Shown here one piece after another: positions 19,940-31,353 of a stretch of DNA of 64,000 nucleotides. The position numbers and the translations under genes are program-made. The notes beneath the pieces were generated by a model that did not search any database, was not told the DNA's origin, and saw only the letters and a program-made list of their open reading frames with translations. The DNA lies in contig CAJNDS010002697.1 in assembly GCA_905221605.1 (NCBI GenBank), positions 82,001 to 146,000 on the forward strand. Reading direction: 5' to 3'. The DNA is from Symbiodinium natans. Taxonomy: Eukaryota; Sar; Dinophyceae; Suessiales; Symbiodiniaceae. Within the stretch, counting starts at the first letter, position 1. Each line of letters starts with the position of its first letter.

Positions 19940-20039
19940 GGAGTGCTGTGGCTCCTCTTCATCGCGTTCGCCCTGCCAGCCATCATCATGGTCGGCCTGG
20001 CCCTGCAGCCGGAGGGCCCGGACTGCAAGTACTGTGGGG
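19940..20039 (+). CDS. Unit A exon 19: transmembrane helix
   Basis: Acceptor CTTCAGCAG, donor GGGG|GTTGAGG. Reads GVLWLLFIAFALPAIIMVGL then ALQPEGPDCKYCG: a ~22-residue hydrophobic helix followed by a Cys-containing loop. It resembles the helix at 31354-31489. Confidence 0.75.
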
Positions 20040-20946
20040 GTTGAGGAGCTTCTTTTTCGGGTTTAGGGTTTAGGGTTTGGGGTTTTAGAGGTTTAGGGTT
20101 TTTTTTTGGGGGTTTTTGGGTTGAGGCTTCAGGGAGTTCAGGGTTGAAGGGCTCTCGAGTTTCGGGGTTTAGGGCCTGGGGTCGTATTGGATTTTAGGGG
20201 TTTGGGGTTGTAGTGTCTTAGGGTTGCGATGATGTTTTTTTTTTTTGTTTTTTAACGGAGGGCGTGCGAGTTTGTGCGAGTTTGGGGCTGGGCTTTGTAA
20301 TCCCTAAGGCGCTAGACCACCAAAAGCCCCTGCAGAGCCCCCAAACCCCTAGATCCCAAAATTTCGCCCCCCCTTGAACCTGTCACCTCTCCCGAAACAC
20401 CCGGCATGACACTGAACCCCAAACTCCAAACCACTCGTAGCCCTAAACCCCCAAGCCTAAAACCTTAAAACCCTCACCCAAAACCCGAAACCCCAAAAAC
20501 CCAAAAACCCAAAAACCCTAAGCCCTAAACCCTAAACACTCAAAAACCCTAAACCCGAATCCCAAAAACCCAAAAAGCCAAAACCATAAACCCCAAATCC
20601 CAAGAACCCAAAACCCAAAACCCTGAATCCTAAAACCCTAACCCTAAACCCCCAAAACCTTAAACCTTAAACCCTAAACCCTAAACCCCTACAACCCTAA
20701 ACCCTGCAACCCTAAACCCCAAGAACCCTAAACCCAAAAAACCCAACACCCCGAAACCCTAAACCCTAAACCCGAGACCCCAAAACCACGAAACCTAAGC
20801 CCCAAAACCCTAACCCCCCCCCAAACCCCTACAACCCTAAACCCTAAACCCTAAACCCTAAACCCTAAACCTTAAACCCTAAACCCTAAACCCTAAACCC
20901 TAAACCCTAAACCCTGAACCCTAAACCCTAACCCTAAACCCTGAAG

Positions 20947-21034
20947 ACCTTGGACTCCCGAGGGGAGCTGGGCGGGTCGACGCCGGGATCCAGGGAACCG
21001 CCTGCTCTGCGGCCCAGCTGGTGGAGGCCGAGGG
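20947..21034 (+). CDS. Unit A exon 20
   Basis: Acceptor CCCTGAAG, donor GAGGG|GTTTAGG. Phase fits exon 19. Reads LGLPRGAGRVDAGIQGTACS then AAQLVEAE. Confidence 0.55.
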
Positions 21035-21777
21035 GTTTAGGGGGTTTAGGGTTTAGGGTTTAGGGTTTAGGGGGTTTAGGGGGTTTAGGGGTTTCAGGGG
21101 GTTTAGGGGGTTTAGGGGGTTTAGGGGGTTGAGGGGGTTGAGGGGGTTGAGGGGGTTGAGGGGGTTGAGGGGGTTTAGGGGGTTTAGGGGGTTTAGGATT
21201 TAGGGTTTGGGGTTGTAGGTTTGGAGGTTTAGGGGGTTTAGGGCCTTCAGGGCTTTTTGGGTCTTGGGGTTTTAGGGTTCAAGCTTATTGGGGTTTAGGG
21301 TTTAGGGGGCTTTGGGGTACTAGCATTAGGGTTTTAAGGTTTAGGGGTTTAGGGTTTAGGGCCTTAAGGCTTTTTGGGGTTTAGACGTTGAGGGGTTTTA
21401 GGGGTTTAAGCGTTTAGGGTTTTGGGGGTTTAGGGGCTTTGGGGGCTCTAGGCTTGAGGGTTCTAGGGTTGTAGGGTTTTCCTTGAATCTTCGAGGCCCT
21501 CCGCTTGAGGGTTTCGGGTTCTGCACCAGCCCTAAACCCGCAAGCAACCCTACTCAAACCTCCAACAAACAATTGTAGGAAAGCCCCGTCGCTATGTACA
21601 TCTTGAGCTCGTTCATAATGTCCCTTTTTTCATATTCTGCAATAAGCTATACCAGATCCCCTAAATCCTAAACCTTAAGCCCTGAACCCTAAACCTTAAA
21701 CCCTAAACCCCACACCCGACACCCTAAACCCCTGCACCCTAAGCCCCTAAGCCCTAGACCGCCGCTTCGTTCGTCAG

Positions 21778-21871
21778 GACGCCGTGGCCGGAAATCCGGC
21801 GGAGAACTTCACAGGGCTGCTGCCAGCCTACCAGACGCGGCCTCCGGCAAGTTTGCCACCCGGGCTTCAGG
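21778..21871 (+). CDS. Unit A exon 21
   Basis: Acceptor TCGTTCGTCAG, donor CAGG|GTTTAGGG. Reads DAVAGNPAENFTGLLPAYQT then RPPASLPPGLQ, with an NFT glycosylation motif. An alternative donor is GTTTGCC at 21851. Confidence 0.68.
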
Positions 21872-22311
21872 GTTTAGGGTTTCGGGTTCAGGGCCTCTTT
21901 AGGCCTTCAGAGGGCCTGACGGGATGTAAGTTACGAAGCGCTGTTCTGGATCGTTCTTGGACAGAGGCCTTGAGTTCGAGCCGGGTATGTTTGAGGGTAC
22001 TGCGGAGAAACAGACTTGAGTTTAGGAGTTTGGGATTTGGGGTTGAAGGTTCAAATCTGACTGGGATCAAGGAACCAAGTGACCAAACCCGTGCGATGCT
22101 CTCTCCAGGGTTGTAGAAGGGGTGGCCGCACCCTAGCTTTGGTGGCCCCAAACCCAAGACCCACACATCAAAAGCTGGAGAAGCAAGAAGGCCAATTTCG
22201 AAACTTATCTCGACCCTCAACTCCAACCCCTATTCTCGAAGTGCCTGACAACCTCCTCTCTGCAGCGCAGCAACCCGAAACGCCCTGGACCAAGAAGCCC
22301 TTTACATGGGG

Positions 22312-22391
22312 GTTTACGAAAATTCGGGTTCCCAATATCGTCCCCAAATAAGAGTATAGCTCCTTTATGACAAGGTACCCCCCAATGTCGG
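22312..22391 (+). mobile_element. MITE-like element, family 1 copy
   Basis: GTTTACGAAAATTCGGG at the start, AAGGTACCCCCCAATGTCG at the end; same block order as 11396-11483. Confidence 0.7.
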
Positions 22392-22433
22392 AAACCCTGT
22401 AGAAAGCTTGGCACCCGCTGTGGCAGGCTCCAG

Positions 22434-22491
22434 GAGCTTTCCAACGTGCTCAACCCGGGCTGCGGCCCCGAGGGGATCTCCCCGTTTAAGG
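22434..22491 (+). CDS. Unit A exon 22
   Basis: Acceptor GGCTCCAG, donor AAGG|GTTTCATGG. Reads ELSNVLNPGCGPEGISPFK. Its first residues resemble the next exon (LSNII). Confidence 0.68.
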
Positions 22492-22796
22492 GTTTCATGG
22501 TGTTGGGGTTCTTTTTTCTTTTTCTGCGGGGTAGGGTCTTGGGGTGTTTGGGCACCCTACGCCCTAGAGGCTGCAGGGCTCAACCCACAAACCCCTGAGC
22601 CCTGAAACCCGAAACTCCCACATCCGAAGTTCTCTGAGCCAGCGATGCTTAGGGGAGCCCTTTGGGGTCGAGGGTTGAGGGTTTGGTGGTTGGCTCTTTG
22701 GGCTCAGGGGTTAGGGTCCACTCAAACCACCCAAACCCTCAACTCGAAACACGAAATCCCCCGAATACTAAGCCAGGCTCGACCTTTTTGACCCAG

Positions 22797-22846
22797 CTTT
22801 CCAACATCATCGACCAAACGTCGGCTACCGAGATGGATGAGTCAGG
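22797..22846 (+). CDS. Unit A exon 23
   Basis: Acceptor TTGACCCAG, donor CAGG|GTTGGG. Reads LSNIIDQTSATEMDES; amphipathic. Confidence 0.62.
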
Positions 22847-23044
22847 GTTGGGTTTAGGCGTTAAGGGTTTGTGGGCTCGGGCCGGTTAGGGGCATACCAG
22901 AAAGTTCGAAAAGGCTCGAGCTCAACGAGAGGGCCATCATGTACCTTCTCCCTTACATAGCCTCTTAAGGGTCACTTCAGTGTACTGTACCTTACTCTAA
23001 AACTCAGATAGAGAAGCCCAATTTGGGGTTTCCAGGCCCTGCTA

Positions 23045-23150
23045 TGGTTCGTGGGTACATATCGACCTGGGTGCTCACCAGTTATGATTTTTTCACTTGA
23101 GTTGTCCTGCCTATATCACAAGACTTTGCAACTACACATGAACCTCCAAG
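23045..23150. mobile_element. MITE-like palindrome, family 4 relative
   Basis: GGTTCGTGGGTACAT near the start and ACACATGAACCTCC at the end are imperfect inverted repeats, matching the ends at 16737-16849. Confidence 0.5.
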
Positions 23151-23383
23151 TGACCTAGGCGCCAAGCTTCGCCCCCCTAAATTATGGAAAGCCCCTTCGC
23201 CCCAAACCCTAAACCCAAAACCCTGAACCCCAAACACCCATCAGCAGGGTGGGGTGGCCCTGTCTGGTCTAATTAGGGCTTAAGGTTTGGGCTCGCGGGA
23301 TGTTATGTGCAACTGGCCACAGCGCCTTACATTAAGTCTGAGGGCTTAGGGTTTTACAGGCGATACAAGTTTCCAGAGCCCAG

Positions 23384-23449
23384 ACCCGTCTGAGGAAAGA
23401 CATCCAGAAAGCTGTGAATCTCGTGGTCGGGACCATGGGCACGCTTGAG
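23384..23449 (+). CDS. Unit A exon 24
   Basis: Acceptor CAGAGCCCAG. Reads TRLRKDIQKAVNLVVGTMGT then LE, a plausible amphipathic helix. The donor is uncertain: the next bases are GCTGCTCC, and TAG arrives at 23471. Confidence 0.5.
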
Positions 23450-23473
23450 GCTGCTCCTGCCGCCTTTCTCTAG

Positions 23474-23576
23474 GTTGCCCTTGAGGAGCTTCAAGTTACA
23501 GTACTAAAGAAGCATATTCGACGAGAATCCATGTTGCGGTTGGGGAAGACCCCCAGATGCGACGTCTACTTGGCAG
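23474..23576 (+). CDS. Unit A exon 25
   Basis: Acceptor CCTTTCTCTAG after a pyrimidine-rich stretch, donor GCAG|GTGCG. Reads VALEELQVTVLKKHIRRESM then LRLGKTPRCDVYLA. Only 24 nt separates it from exon 24, so one of the two boundaries, or one exon, is wrong. Confidence 0.5.
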
Positions 23577-23924
23577 GTGCGCCTGTCCATCGGGGCCGAA
23601 GGGCATGCCAGCAGTTTGTACCCCAAACCCTAAGCCCAAAACCCTGGACACTAGATCTCTGTGCAAGTTGCAGCCTTCAGCCCCGCCCCAAACCAACGGG
23701 CTGCGTCGTTCCTGAACCTCAGCCGGCATCCAGGTTTTGGGGACTTGGGGCAAACGGTTGGCCCTCAACCTGAAACTCCCCTAAACCCCACAGACCCTAA
23801 ACCCCCAAATCCTCAACCTCCACAAGCCTAAAGCCCCAGACCCCGAGTCCCCACAAACCCCTCAGCCGCCCCACCCTTAGGTTTAGGCTTTAGGGTTTAG
23901 GTGTGTAGGGTTTCCTCTCTGCAG

Positions 23925-23990
23925 ACGATGATGGGCAGTGCAGACAACATCGGTGGCTGGCCGAGAATTGGTTTCAGGAGGCTCTTTGGA
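23925..23990 (+). CDS. Unit A exon 26
   Basis: Acceptor CCTCTCTGCAG, donor GGA|GTTTAGGGG. Exactly 22 codons: TMMGSADNIGGWPRIGFRRL then FG. Confidence 0.68.
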
Positions 23991-24647
23991 GTTTAGGGGG
24001 GCCCTAAATCCCGAAACCCCCAAACCTTAAACCCCTTAACTCCTAACCCTGAACCCTAAACCCGAAACCCGAAACCCTAAACCCTCAACACCCACAACCC
24101 TCTAGAGACTTGCAGGTTTCTAGACTTCTGGGGGGGCTCCGTGGGTTCCAGGGCTCGGGGGTTGTTGTGTACGAGGGTTTGTAGGCTTCCTGGCTTCCGG
24201 GATTTAGGGTTTTTGGGCTTAGGGATTTAGGGGTTTAGGGCTGAGGGCTTAGGGTTTGGGGTTTAGGGCTTCACGCATCTAGGGCTTTTTCGGGGCTGGC
24301 TGAGGGATGAGTTTCAGCATCGGGATGCAAAGGTATGGTTTAGGGTTCAGGGTTTATGGTTTAGGGTTTAGGGTCTAGGGTTTCGGGTTTAGGGTTTAGG
24401 GTGTAGGGGAGAAAGCTTGTGTCGGGTCGTACTAAGGGTCACTTCTCGGGGTCCCTACTAAGTAGCCCTGCTTCTTTCACTTAAGGCTCATGGTTCATGG
24501 GTTGGTAAATAAATAGACAAATATAGGTATACATAGATAAATACAAAAGTAAGCAAGGAACAATATCTCAAAAACATATGTATATATTTGCTTTTATTTT
24601 GCTGGAGGATCAGCCTAAACCCGAAGCTCAAGCTCTCAACCACGAAG

Positions 24648-24674
24648 GAGGAACGCTTGGCTTTGTTCCACGAG
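24648..24674 (+). CDS. Unit A exon 27, weak candidate
   Basis: Acceptor CCACGAAG. Reads EERLALFHE before CCCCCTTAAAACCC. No clear donor. Confidence 0.32.
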
Positions 24675-24838
24675 CCCCCTTAAAACCCTTAAACCCTTAA
24701 ACCCTTACACCCTTAAACCCTTAAACCCTTAAACCCTTAAACCCTTAAACCCTCAAATCCTTAAAACCTTAAAGCCCTTAAACCCCTAAACACCTAAACC
24801 CCTAAACCCCTAAACCCTTAAACCCTTAAACCCCTACA

Positions 24839-24948
24839 CTTGGGATATTCCCCTATGATAACAGTCCTTAGCAGGGATGATAATGGGGGGGGGGGGGGGG
24901 CGTACTATAATCCCTAATAAGGACTCTTAGTAGGGGGAGCATCCCAAC
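24839..24948. mobile_element. MITE-like palindrome, family 2 copy
   Basis: TTGGGATATTCCCC at the left, GGGGGAGCATCCCAA at the right, AACAGTCCTTAG and AAGGACTCTTAG inside, and a G-run of about 16 in the middle. Confidence 0.75.
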
Positions 24949-25263
24949 CTTAAACCCTCCCAGGCCCTTAGACCCTGAAACCCTTAAACCCTTAAACCCG
25001 AAACCCTGAACCCAACATCCTTTTCAGGGTTTAGGGCTGGTTCGCCTGCATCTAGAAGAAGCTCACGGTCGGGTTCTATAGGTCTGCACGCTGCAGGCTG
25101 AACAACCTCAAAACCCCAAGCCCAACATAGACCCTGAACCCTCAGCCTCCAACCTTTCAAGAGACCCTAAGCCCTAAACCCTAAACCCTAAACCCTAAAC
25201 CCTAAACCCTAAACCCTAAACCCTAAACCCTAAACCCTAAACCCTTCTCCTTCAACCACCCAG

Positions 25264-25341
25264 TGCTTGATTTCGCCAAGAACCCAAAGCTTCGGGCGGC
25301 GCAACCCTCTATCACGAGCGGCCTACCGGAAGTTTTTGTGG
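25264..25341 (+). CDS. Unit A exon 28
   Basis: Acceptor CAACCACCCAG, donor GTGG|GTTTAGGG (or GTGGGTTT four bases earlier). Reads LDFAKNPKLRAAQPSITSGL then PEVF. Confidence 0.66.
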
Positions 25342-25981
25342 GTTTAGGGTTTAGGGTTTAGGGTTTAGGGTTTAGGGTTTAGGGGGCTCGGGGTTGAGGC
25401 TTCAAGGGCTCTGAGGGAAGGATGCTCAGGGTTTGAGGGTTCAGGGTTTTAGGGATGTTTAGGGTTGGAGGGTTTAGGGCTTGGGGTTGAGGGCTTCAAG
25501 GGCTGAAGAATGTTAGGGGCTGGAGGATTCTGGTTTGGGGTTGGGGGTGTCGGCTTTAGGGATGTTTCGGGTTGGATGTTTAGGGTTTGGGGTTGCGGGC
25601 TTAGGGTTTGGGGTTTGGGAGGTTTAGGGATTTGGGGATTTGTGTTCAGGTGCGGGGCTTCTGGGTTCCTCGTTCAGGGTTTGGGTGTTTGGCGGTATGG
25701 GGGGCTTGGGTTCGGGCTTTCGGGATTTTTGTGGTTCAGGGCGCCCGGACTACTCAGGACCGCCTCAAAAAAGGGAAACCTGTTTTGGGAATGCCCCTGA
25801 GCCCTAAACCCTAAACCCCCTAAACCCTAAACCCTAAACCCTAACCCCAAACCCTAAACCCTAAACCCTACACCCTAAACCTTAAACTAAACAATCCTAA
25901 ACCCGAAACCCTGAACCCATGAAGGATTGAGGTGGACGGTTCAGAGCCCTAAAGGCTTAAAGCCCTAAACCCAGAACCCAG

Positions 25982-26015
25982 GTGCGCTCTGCTCTGCCTG
26001 ATCGCTTTCATCCCG
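25982..26015 (+). CDS. Unit A exon 29: short hydrophobic segment
   Basis: Acceptor AGAACCCAG, donor CCG|GTTTAGGG. Reads CALLCLIAFIP. Another open frame reads VRSALPDRFHP. Confidence 0.5.
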
Positions 26016-26223
26016 GTTTAGGGTTTCGGGGTTTTAGGGGGTTAAGTGGCGTTTAGGCCGGTTCAGGCCGGTTTAGGGCGGTTTTTGGGGGTTTTAGGGT
26101 GTTTTTAGGGGGTTTAGGGCGGGTTGGGGGTTTAAGGGGGGTTTAGGGGGTTTAGGCCTAGGTATGAGGGAGAGGGAGGGGGGGAAAACAAGCCCCAAAC
26201 AGGGGGAGCCCGGGCCACCCAAG

Positions 26224-26297
26224 GTGCGCTATCTGCGCACCGCTTGCGACGGTCCTGGGCGAGACGCTGGACGTCTTTGCCCGGGGCTTTCGTTGGA
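26224..26297 (+). CDS. Unit A exon 30 candidate
   Basis: After ACCCAAG. Reads CAICAPLATVLGETLDVFAR then GFRWS. Unlike most, it has TTTAGGG repeats on its left and CCCTAAA on its right, so it could be an intron apex instead. Confidence 0.38.
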
Positions 26298-26564
26298 GTG
26301 GGGCTAGGGGGACCCTAAACCCTAATTCCTAAACCCTAACCCTAACCCTAAACCCTAAACCCTACACCCTATACCATGAAACCCGAAACCCTCAACCCTA
26401 AACCCTAAACCCTAAACCCAAAAACCCAAAACCTAAACCCTAAACCCTAAACTCTGTAAAGGCGTAAACGGCTTCGGAAGGTTCTATCCGGAATCCTTCA
26501 AGCCTGAAGCCCACACCCGATCTCCTGAACCAGGGACCAGTGACATCTGTCTAGCTTCCTGCAG

Positions 26565-26592
26565 AAGCAGACAGATCAGGCTGACAAGAAAC
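26565..26592 (+). CDS. Unit A exon 31 candidate
   Basis: Acceptor CTTCCTGCAG, possible donor CT|GTGGAGC. Reads KQTDQADKK, and the frame continues as LWSFPQQAN if the donor is later. Confidence 0.45.
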
Positions 26593-27392
26593 TGTGGAGC
26601 TTTCCTCAACAAGCCAACACCCCAACACCCCAACACCCCAACACTGCCAAGAACTGAAGCCATAAAAACCTGAAAGCCCTACTTGAAGGTTGATGGTAGC
26701 TGTCGGTAGGGATGTAAGTATTAGACTTTAGCGACCCTGCCCGCAGCCCCGGTCATTGAAATTCATGAGCCTCCACGCAAGACCGTAAAGTCCCCCCCCC
26801 ACACCGAAAGACAGCAAATTCCCCAAGAGGCCACATCCCCTTCATAAACTTTGCCCGCCCAGGGAAGCAGCACAGGCACGCGGGGAGTTTGTGTTTCTTC
26901 TGTTGGGCCTCGGGTGGACTGAGGCCTCCTGGGTTTCAGATGTCCAAACTACGCTGGAACCCCCAAAAACCCTACAAATGAGTGGACTGACAGAGCCCCC
27001 TGAATTGCAGCGTACATCCCTTCAACCTAAACCCTAAACCCTACACCCTGAGCCCTTCGGCCCTAAGACCTTAACAGCCCTCAATCTTCGATCCCATATC
27101 TCAAAATTCACCAGAGTTGGGTAGTCAAGGGTTTAGGGTTTAGAGCTTAGGGTAGAGTGCGCAGAGGCCCTTGGCGCCGAACCCCCGACCAGGACCCTAA
27201 GCCCCTAAATCCTAAGCCCTAAGCCCTGTTGGCGGGGAACTGGTATGTAACTTGGGGACGCCTGAACTAGGGTTCAGGGTTTAGGGTTTAGGGTTTAGGG
27301 TTTAGGGTTCAGGGTTCAGGGTTTCTATAGGCCCTTTAGGCTTCAGGGTCCCTAAGTGCCGCCTACTTTTGACCCCCTAAGCGATCCAGCAG

Positions 27393-27440
27393 TCGTGAAG
27401 GAGAGAGCATGGCCCAGCTTCGCGCCAAGGCCGGGGGGGG
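27393..27440 (+). CDS. Unit A exon 32
   Basis: Acceptor GATCCAGCAG, donor GGGG|GTTTAGGG. Reads REGESMAQLRAKAGG. Confidence 0.58.
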
Positions 27441-27828
27441 GTTTAGGGTTTAGGGTTTAGGGTTTAGGGTTCAGGGTTGCGGGTTTAGGGTTTAGGGTTG
27501 CTGGGTTTGTGGCTTAGCTTCGGGTTTCGTTCGGCTTTGTAGCAGTTTTGGGTTCAGGGTGTAGCTGTTTTGTTTGGGATTTAGGCAGGTCTGTTCTATG
27601 TTTGGGTTTCAGGGTTGGGAGGGTTTGTCTCATGAGCCTATCAAAATCTTACTGGCTCTAAGTGAGCAGCGGTAACCATAGGCAATCTGCATGACACTTG
27701 AGGGGACCCGATTATAAACCCTATACCCTTAAACTCTAAACCCTAAACCCAAAACCCTAATCCCGAAGCCGTAAACCCTAAGCTGTAAAACCTAAACTCT
27801 AAACCCTAAACCCTAAACCCTAACACAG

Positions 27829-27886
27829 GCGGGATGAATCTAGTCTGGTTCCCCGGGTGACCTTCAAGTTTGCGGGGGACAAGAAG
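27829..27886 (+). CDS. Unit A exon 33
   Basis: Acceptor CTAACACAG. Reads RDESSLVPRVTFKFAGDKK, followed directly by CCCTAACCC, so the intron has CCC-type repeats at its 5' end. Phase 0 agrees with exon 34. Confidence 0.55.
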
Positions 27887-27997
27887 CCCTAACCCTAAAC
27901 CCTAACCCTACACCCTAAACCCTAAACCCTAACCCTAAACCCTAAACCCTAAACCCTAAACCCTAAACCCTAAACCCAAGACCCTAAACCCCCGCAG

Positions 27998-28107
27998 GTT
28001 AAGGGGCAGAAGCCCAAGAGCCCCACACAAGGCAACCGTTCTTTCTCTGGAGAGCTTCGCAAAGCAAACTCCGGCGCCTTCAAGGGAGTTTGGAGGTCCA
28101 CTGGACG
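27998..28107 (+). CDS. Unit A exon 34
   Basis: Acceptor CCCCCGCAG. Reads VKGQKPKSPTQGNRSFSGEL then RKANSGAFKGVWRSTG. The telomeric intron starts GCTTAGGG, a GC donor. Alternatively the exon ends at 28087 with GTTTGG. Confidence 0.65.
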
Positions 28108-28342
28108 GCTTAGGGTTTAGGGTTTAGGGTTTAGGGTTTAGGGTCTAGGGTTTAGGGTTTAGGGCTAGTATGTTGCAAGGTCATATTCTTTGCATTATGG
28201 AAAGTAGAGATGACGTGAAAGGGCTTAGGGTCAAGAGCGCAGGGTCTCCCGATGTTTGAACCCTCAGGACCCTAAGCCCACCATCTGCCCTAAGAACTGC
28301 CCTGAACCATGAGCCCCTGTCTAAAGCGCGCGCCGCTCGCAG

Positions 28343-28408
28343 ATCAACGAGAACCTGCAGGGACCGGCCGTAGCGGACCTCCGCACGTCCATCCAGTGCG
28401 GAGCCCTG
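28343..28408 (+). CDS. Unit A exon 35
   Basis: Acceptor CCGCTCGCAG, donor CTG|GTTCGTC. Exactly 22 codons: INENLQGPAVADLRTSIQCG then AL. Confidence 0.68.
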
Positions 28409-28971
28409 GTTCGTCTTGGGACCTGGGGCCCAGAAGTTTCGTGCTTATCTCTAAAACCGCCTGAGCCCTAAAGCCTGCCGAGAGAGTAAGCGTGAAGGAC
28501 TTGAGCCAACCTTCGTAGCTTCCTAGAAGGCCCGTGATCTCGCAAGTCTGCTCTTCCCTCTCGTGCCCTAGCCTCTTGGACACAGCTCGGTCGTCAAGTC
28601 CTTTCTCAAGTCCAGGTCACCAGTCATGGCGGATGTGGGCAAACATACCCCAAGTGCCAAACTTGCGAAGCCCCAAGCCCATCAAGCCCGAAGCCCTGAA
28701 CCCCTGCACTGCTCAAACCCAGAGGCCTCAACTCCTAAGCTTGCCCCTTTTTCCCCGTAAACAACTAAACCTACCCCTTTACAGTCCGAAACTCGTAAAC
28801 TTACCCCCTTTATCCTCCTAAACTCCTACACTCACCCCGTTATATTCCGAAACCGCTCAGCTCCTCCACCCCCGCCCCTAAACCCCAAACCCTGAACCCT
28901 CTAAACCCTAAGCACTACACCCTAGACCCTACACCCTACACCCTGGACCCTAAACCCTAAACCCCTCCCAG

Positions 28972-29058
28972 GGAGGCGATGCAGCCCATCGACGCAGCCA
29001 AAGAGGCCTTCATTGAGCAGTCCGGCCCTCGGGTGGCCCTTCAAAGAGACCGTATCCG
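28972..29058 (+). CDS. Unit A exon 36
   Basis: Acceptor CCCTCCCAG, donor CG|GTAGGGTTTAGGG. Reads EAMQPIDAAKEAFIEQSGPR then VALQRDRI. Phase 2 at its end fits exon 37. Confidence 0.7.
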
Positions 29059-29849
29059 GTAGGGTTTAGGGTTTAGGGTTTTGGGTTTAGGGTTTAGGGT
29101 TTAGGATAGGGGGTAAGGGCTTGGGGGTTTCAGGGCTTGAGAGGTTTGTTTGAGGGGTTTGGGCAGGGTTTGGTTGGGGCTTTTTTGCGTGTCCGGGCTC
29201 GTCGTTCTCGCCCCCTGACAAAATAGCATCTTCTTCTGACCCAGAGCCTCAGGCACTTTTTCTGGGCCGGCCAGAGTCAAGTTTCTGCTGTGCGAAAACT
29301 TTTGTATTTTAGTAAGGATTCCTCGTACGGGAAGCTTATCCCTGACGTCGTGTGCCCGTTTCCCTCCACTTATGTGGCAACGCTTCTCTTCTCCACTGTT
29401 GCGTTTGGAGAGAAAGATGCTGCTAGCCATAACTGTTAAGAGAACAAGTGTAGGGAGGAGGTGATGTGATTCAAGTGGGGGCCTTAGGTGGGTTTAGGAT
29501 TTAGGGTGAAGGGTTAAGGGTTCAGGGTTTGGGGTACATGTCTGTTGAGGAAAGAGTCTGTGCTTGGACTTGAGACAAGCCCTAACGAAACCGCAGACAC
29601 CTTGCGGTTTTGAGGTTTTTAGAGTTTAGGCCTTTGTGGTATATGAGGTTTAAAGAAATTTAAGGGGAATAAGGGGTTTAGAGGGATTTAAGGGGTTTCG
29701 GCCTTTGTGGGTATAAGAGGCTTAAAGGGATTTGAGGGGTTTAAGAGGTTTAGAACTTTCCCTAAACCCTAAACCCTAAACCCTAAATCCTAAACCTTAA
29801 ACCCTAAAACAAATTTTGAGGGGAACATCGGGCGCCCTACCGTCCGCAG

Positions 29850-29941
29850 CTCCTTGCCACAACCGATGCCAAGGGTGGGCTTCTTTGTGGAGGAGCAGGG
29901 TGGCTTCCAAGAAGCCACATCGTGCCTGACTCGGGTGGCAT
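29850..29941 (+). CDS. Unit A exon 37
   Basis: Acceptor CGTCCGCAG, canonical donor T|GTAAAC. Reads SLPQPMPRVGFFVEEQGGFQ then EATSCLTRVA. In phase with exon 36. Confidence 0.68.
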
Positions 29942-30194
29942 GTAAACAGCCCCACAATCCCAAACCCTAAACCCTAAACCCTAAAACCTAAACCCTAAAC
30001 CCTAAACCCTAAACCCTAAACCCTAAACCCTTAACCCTAAACCCTAAACCCTAAACCCTAAACCTTAAACCCTAAACCCTAAACCCTGAACCCTAAACCC
30101 TAAGCCCTAAACCCTAGACCCTGTACCGAAGAGTCCGAAACCCGACTCCCTCGAATCCTGTCGGTGCCCTCACGTGCCGGGCCCTGAGATTCAG

Positions 30195-30226
30195 GGAGAA
30201 AAGTTCCTATTGCTTCTTCACAGAGA
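30195..30226 (+). CDS. Unit A exon 38, weak candidate
   Basis: Acceptor GAGATTCAG, donor AGA|GTGAGG. Reads RKVPIASSQR; phase fits exon 37. Confidence 0.4.
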
Positions 30227-30462
30227 GTGAGGGGAACCCTAAACCCTAAACCCTAAACCCTCAACCCTAAACCCTAAACCCTAAACCCTAAACCCTAAAC
30301 CCTGAGCCTTTAAGGGTTTCATGCTCCCTTGGGGCTTTAGGGTTTAGGGTCTAGTTTAGGGTTATTTGTAGATTTGTGGGGTTCTTAGGGTTCAGGGTTT
30401 TTGGGACTAAAAGGGTGTTGGGCTCACAGCCTTTTTAGATCCTTCTGCTGACTTTGGCCCAG

Positions 30463-30494
30463 GGTCAAGTTCTCAGTCGCCACCATGCACAAGG
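30463..30494 (+). CDS. Unit A exon 39
   Basis: Acceptor TTTGGCCCAG, donor AAGG|GTCTGAAC. Reads VKFSVATMHK; the frame stays open to LNSRTPTLSNP if the donor is later. Confidence 0.5.
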
Positions 30495-30700
30495 GTCTGA
30501 ACTCACGGACCCCTACCCTAAGCAACCCAACATGCACCACCCTAAATCCTAAACCCGAAGCTCCAAACCCCAAATCCAAACCCTAAACCCTAAACCCTAA
30601 ACCCTAGACCCGAAACCCAAAACCCTAAACCCCAAACCCCAAACCCGAAACCCCAAACCCCACAAAAGACTGTTAGCCCTCAAGCTTTCCTCGGCTGCAG

Positions 30701-30739
30701 GGCTGTCTCCGGAGAGGGCTCCATGGTGCGCCCCTGCAT
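30701..30739 (+). CDS. Unit A exon 40
   Basis: Acceptor TCGGCTGCAG, donor AT|GTGGATTTAGGG. Reads AVSGEGSMVRPC. Phase fits exon 41. Confidence 0.58.
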
Positions 30740-31353
30740 GTGGATTTAGGGTTTAGGGTTTAGGATTTAGGGTTTAGGGTTTAGGGTTTCGGGTTTCGGG
30801 TTTCGGGTTTAGGCCCTCTCTGAATCCCTAAACCCCTTAAAATGAGCCCAGAAAGCCTAGAAAGCCTGTAAAGCCTGTAAAGCCTATAAAGCCTATAAGC
30901 CCTACACAGCCTTAAAAAAAACCTGAAAACCCAAAAGCCTGAACTTTGAACCAAAAGCCCCAGAAGGTCATCATTCAGCCAGAGGGCGCCCAATGACAAC
31001 AACGCCTGGAGAACAAGACGCAATGCAGCAACTTTTCTGGGAAGAGACTCAGCCACACAATACGATAGCAAAACCTGGTTAGCAACAACACCACTACAAC
31101 ACAGTATGCCAGCAAACTTCCCAAAGCATCCGCAGCATATACCACGATACAATCATATAGCATTGAATTCATTCTCCTTCCATCAACCTTGCCGCAGCTC
31201 CCATGCTGTTGTCGTGGCTTCCTCCCGGCACTCTTGGGTCCTTCCCGGCGGGTTGGATGGACGAGACGCCATGACACATGCCCAAACCCCAAACCCTAAT
31301 CCCCAAACCCCAAACCCCAAACCCTAAACCCTAAAACCTAAACTGGGGCGTAG

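Noticed and set aside
23450-23473. A 24-nt intron between exons 24 and 25
   Set aside because: Too short for normal splicing and would start GC; a boundary error is more likely.
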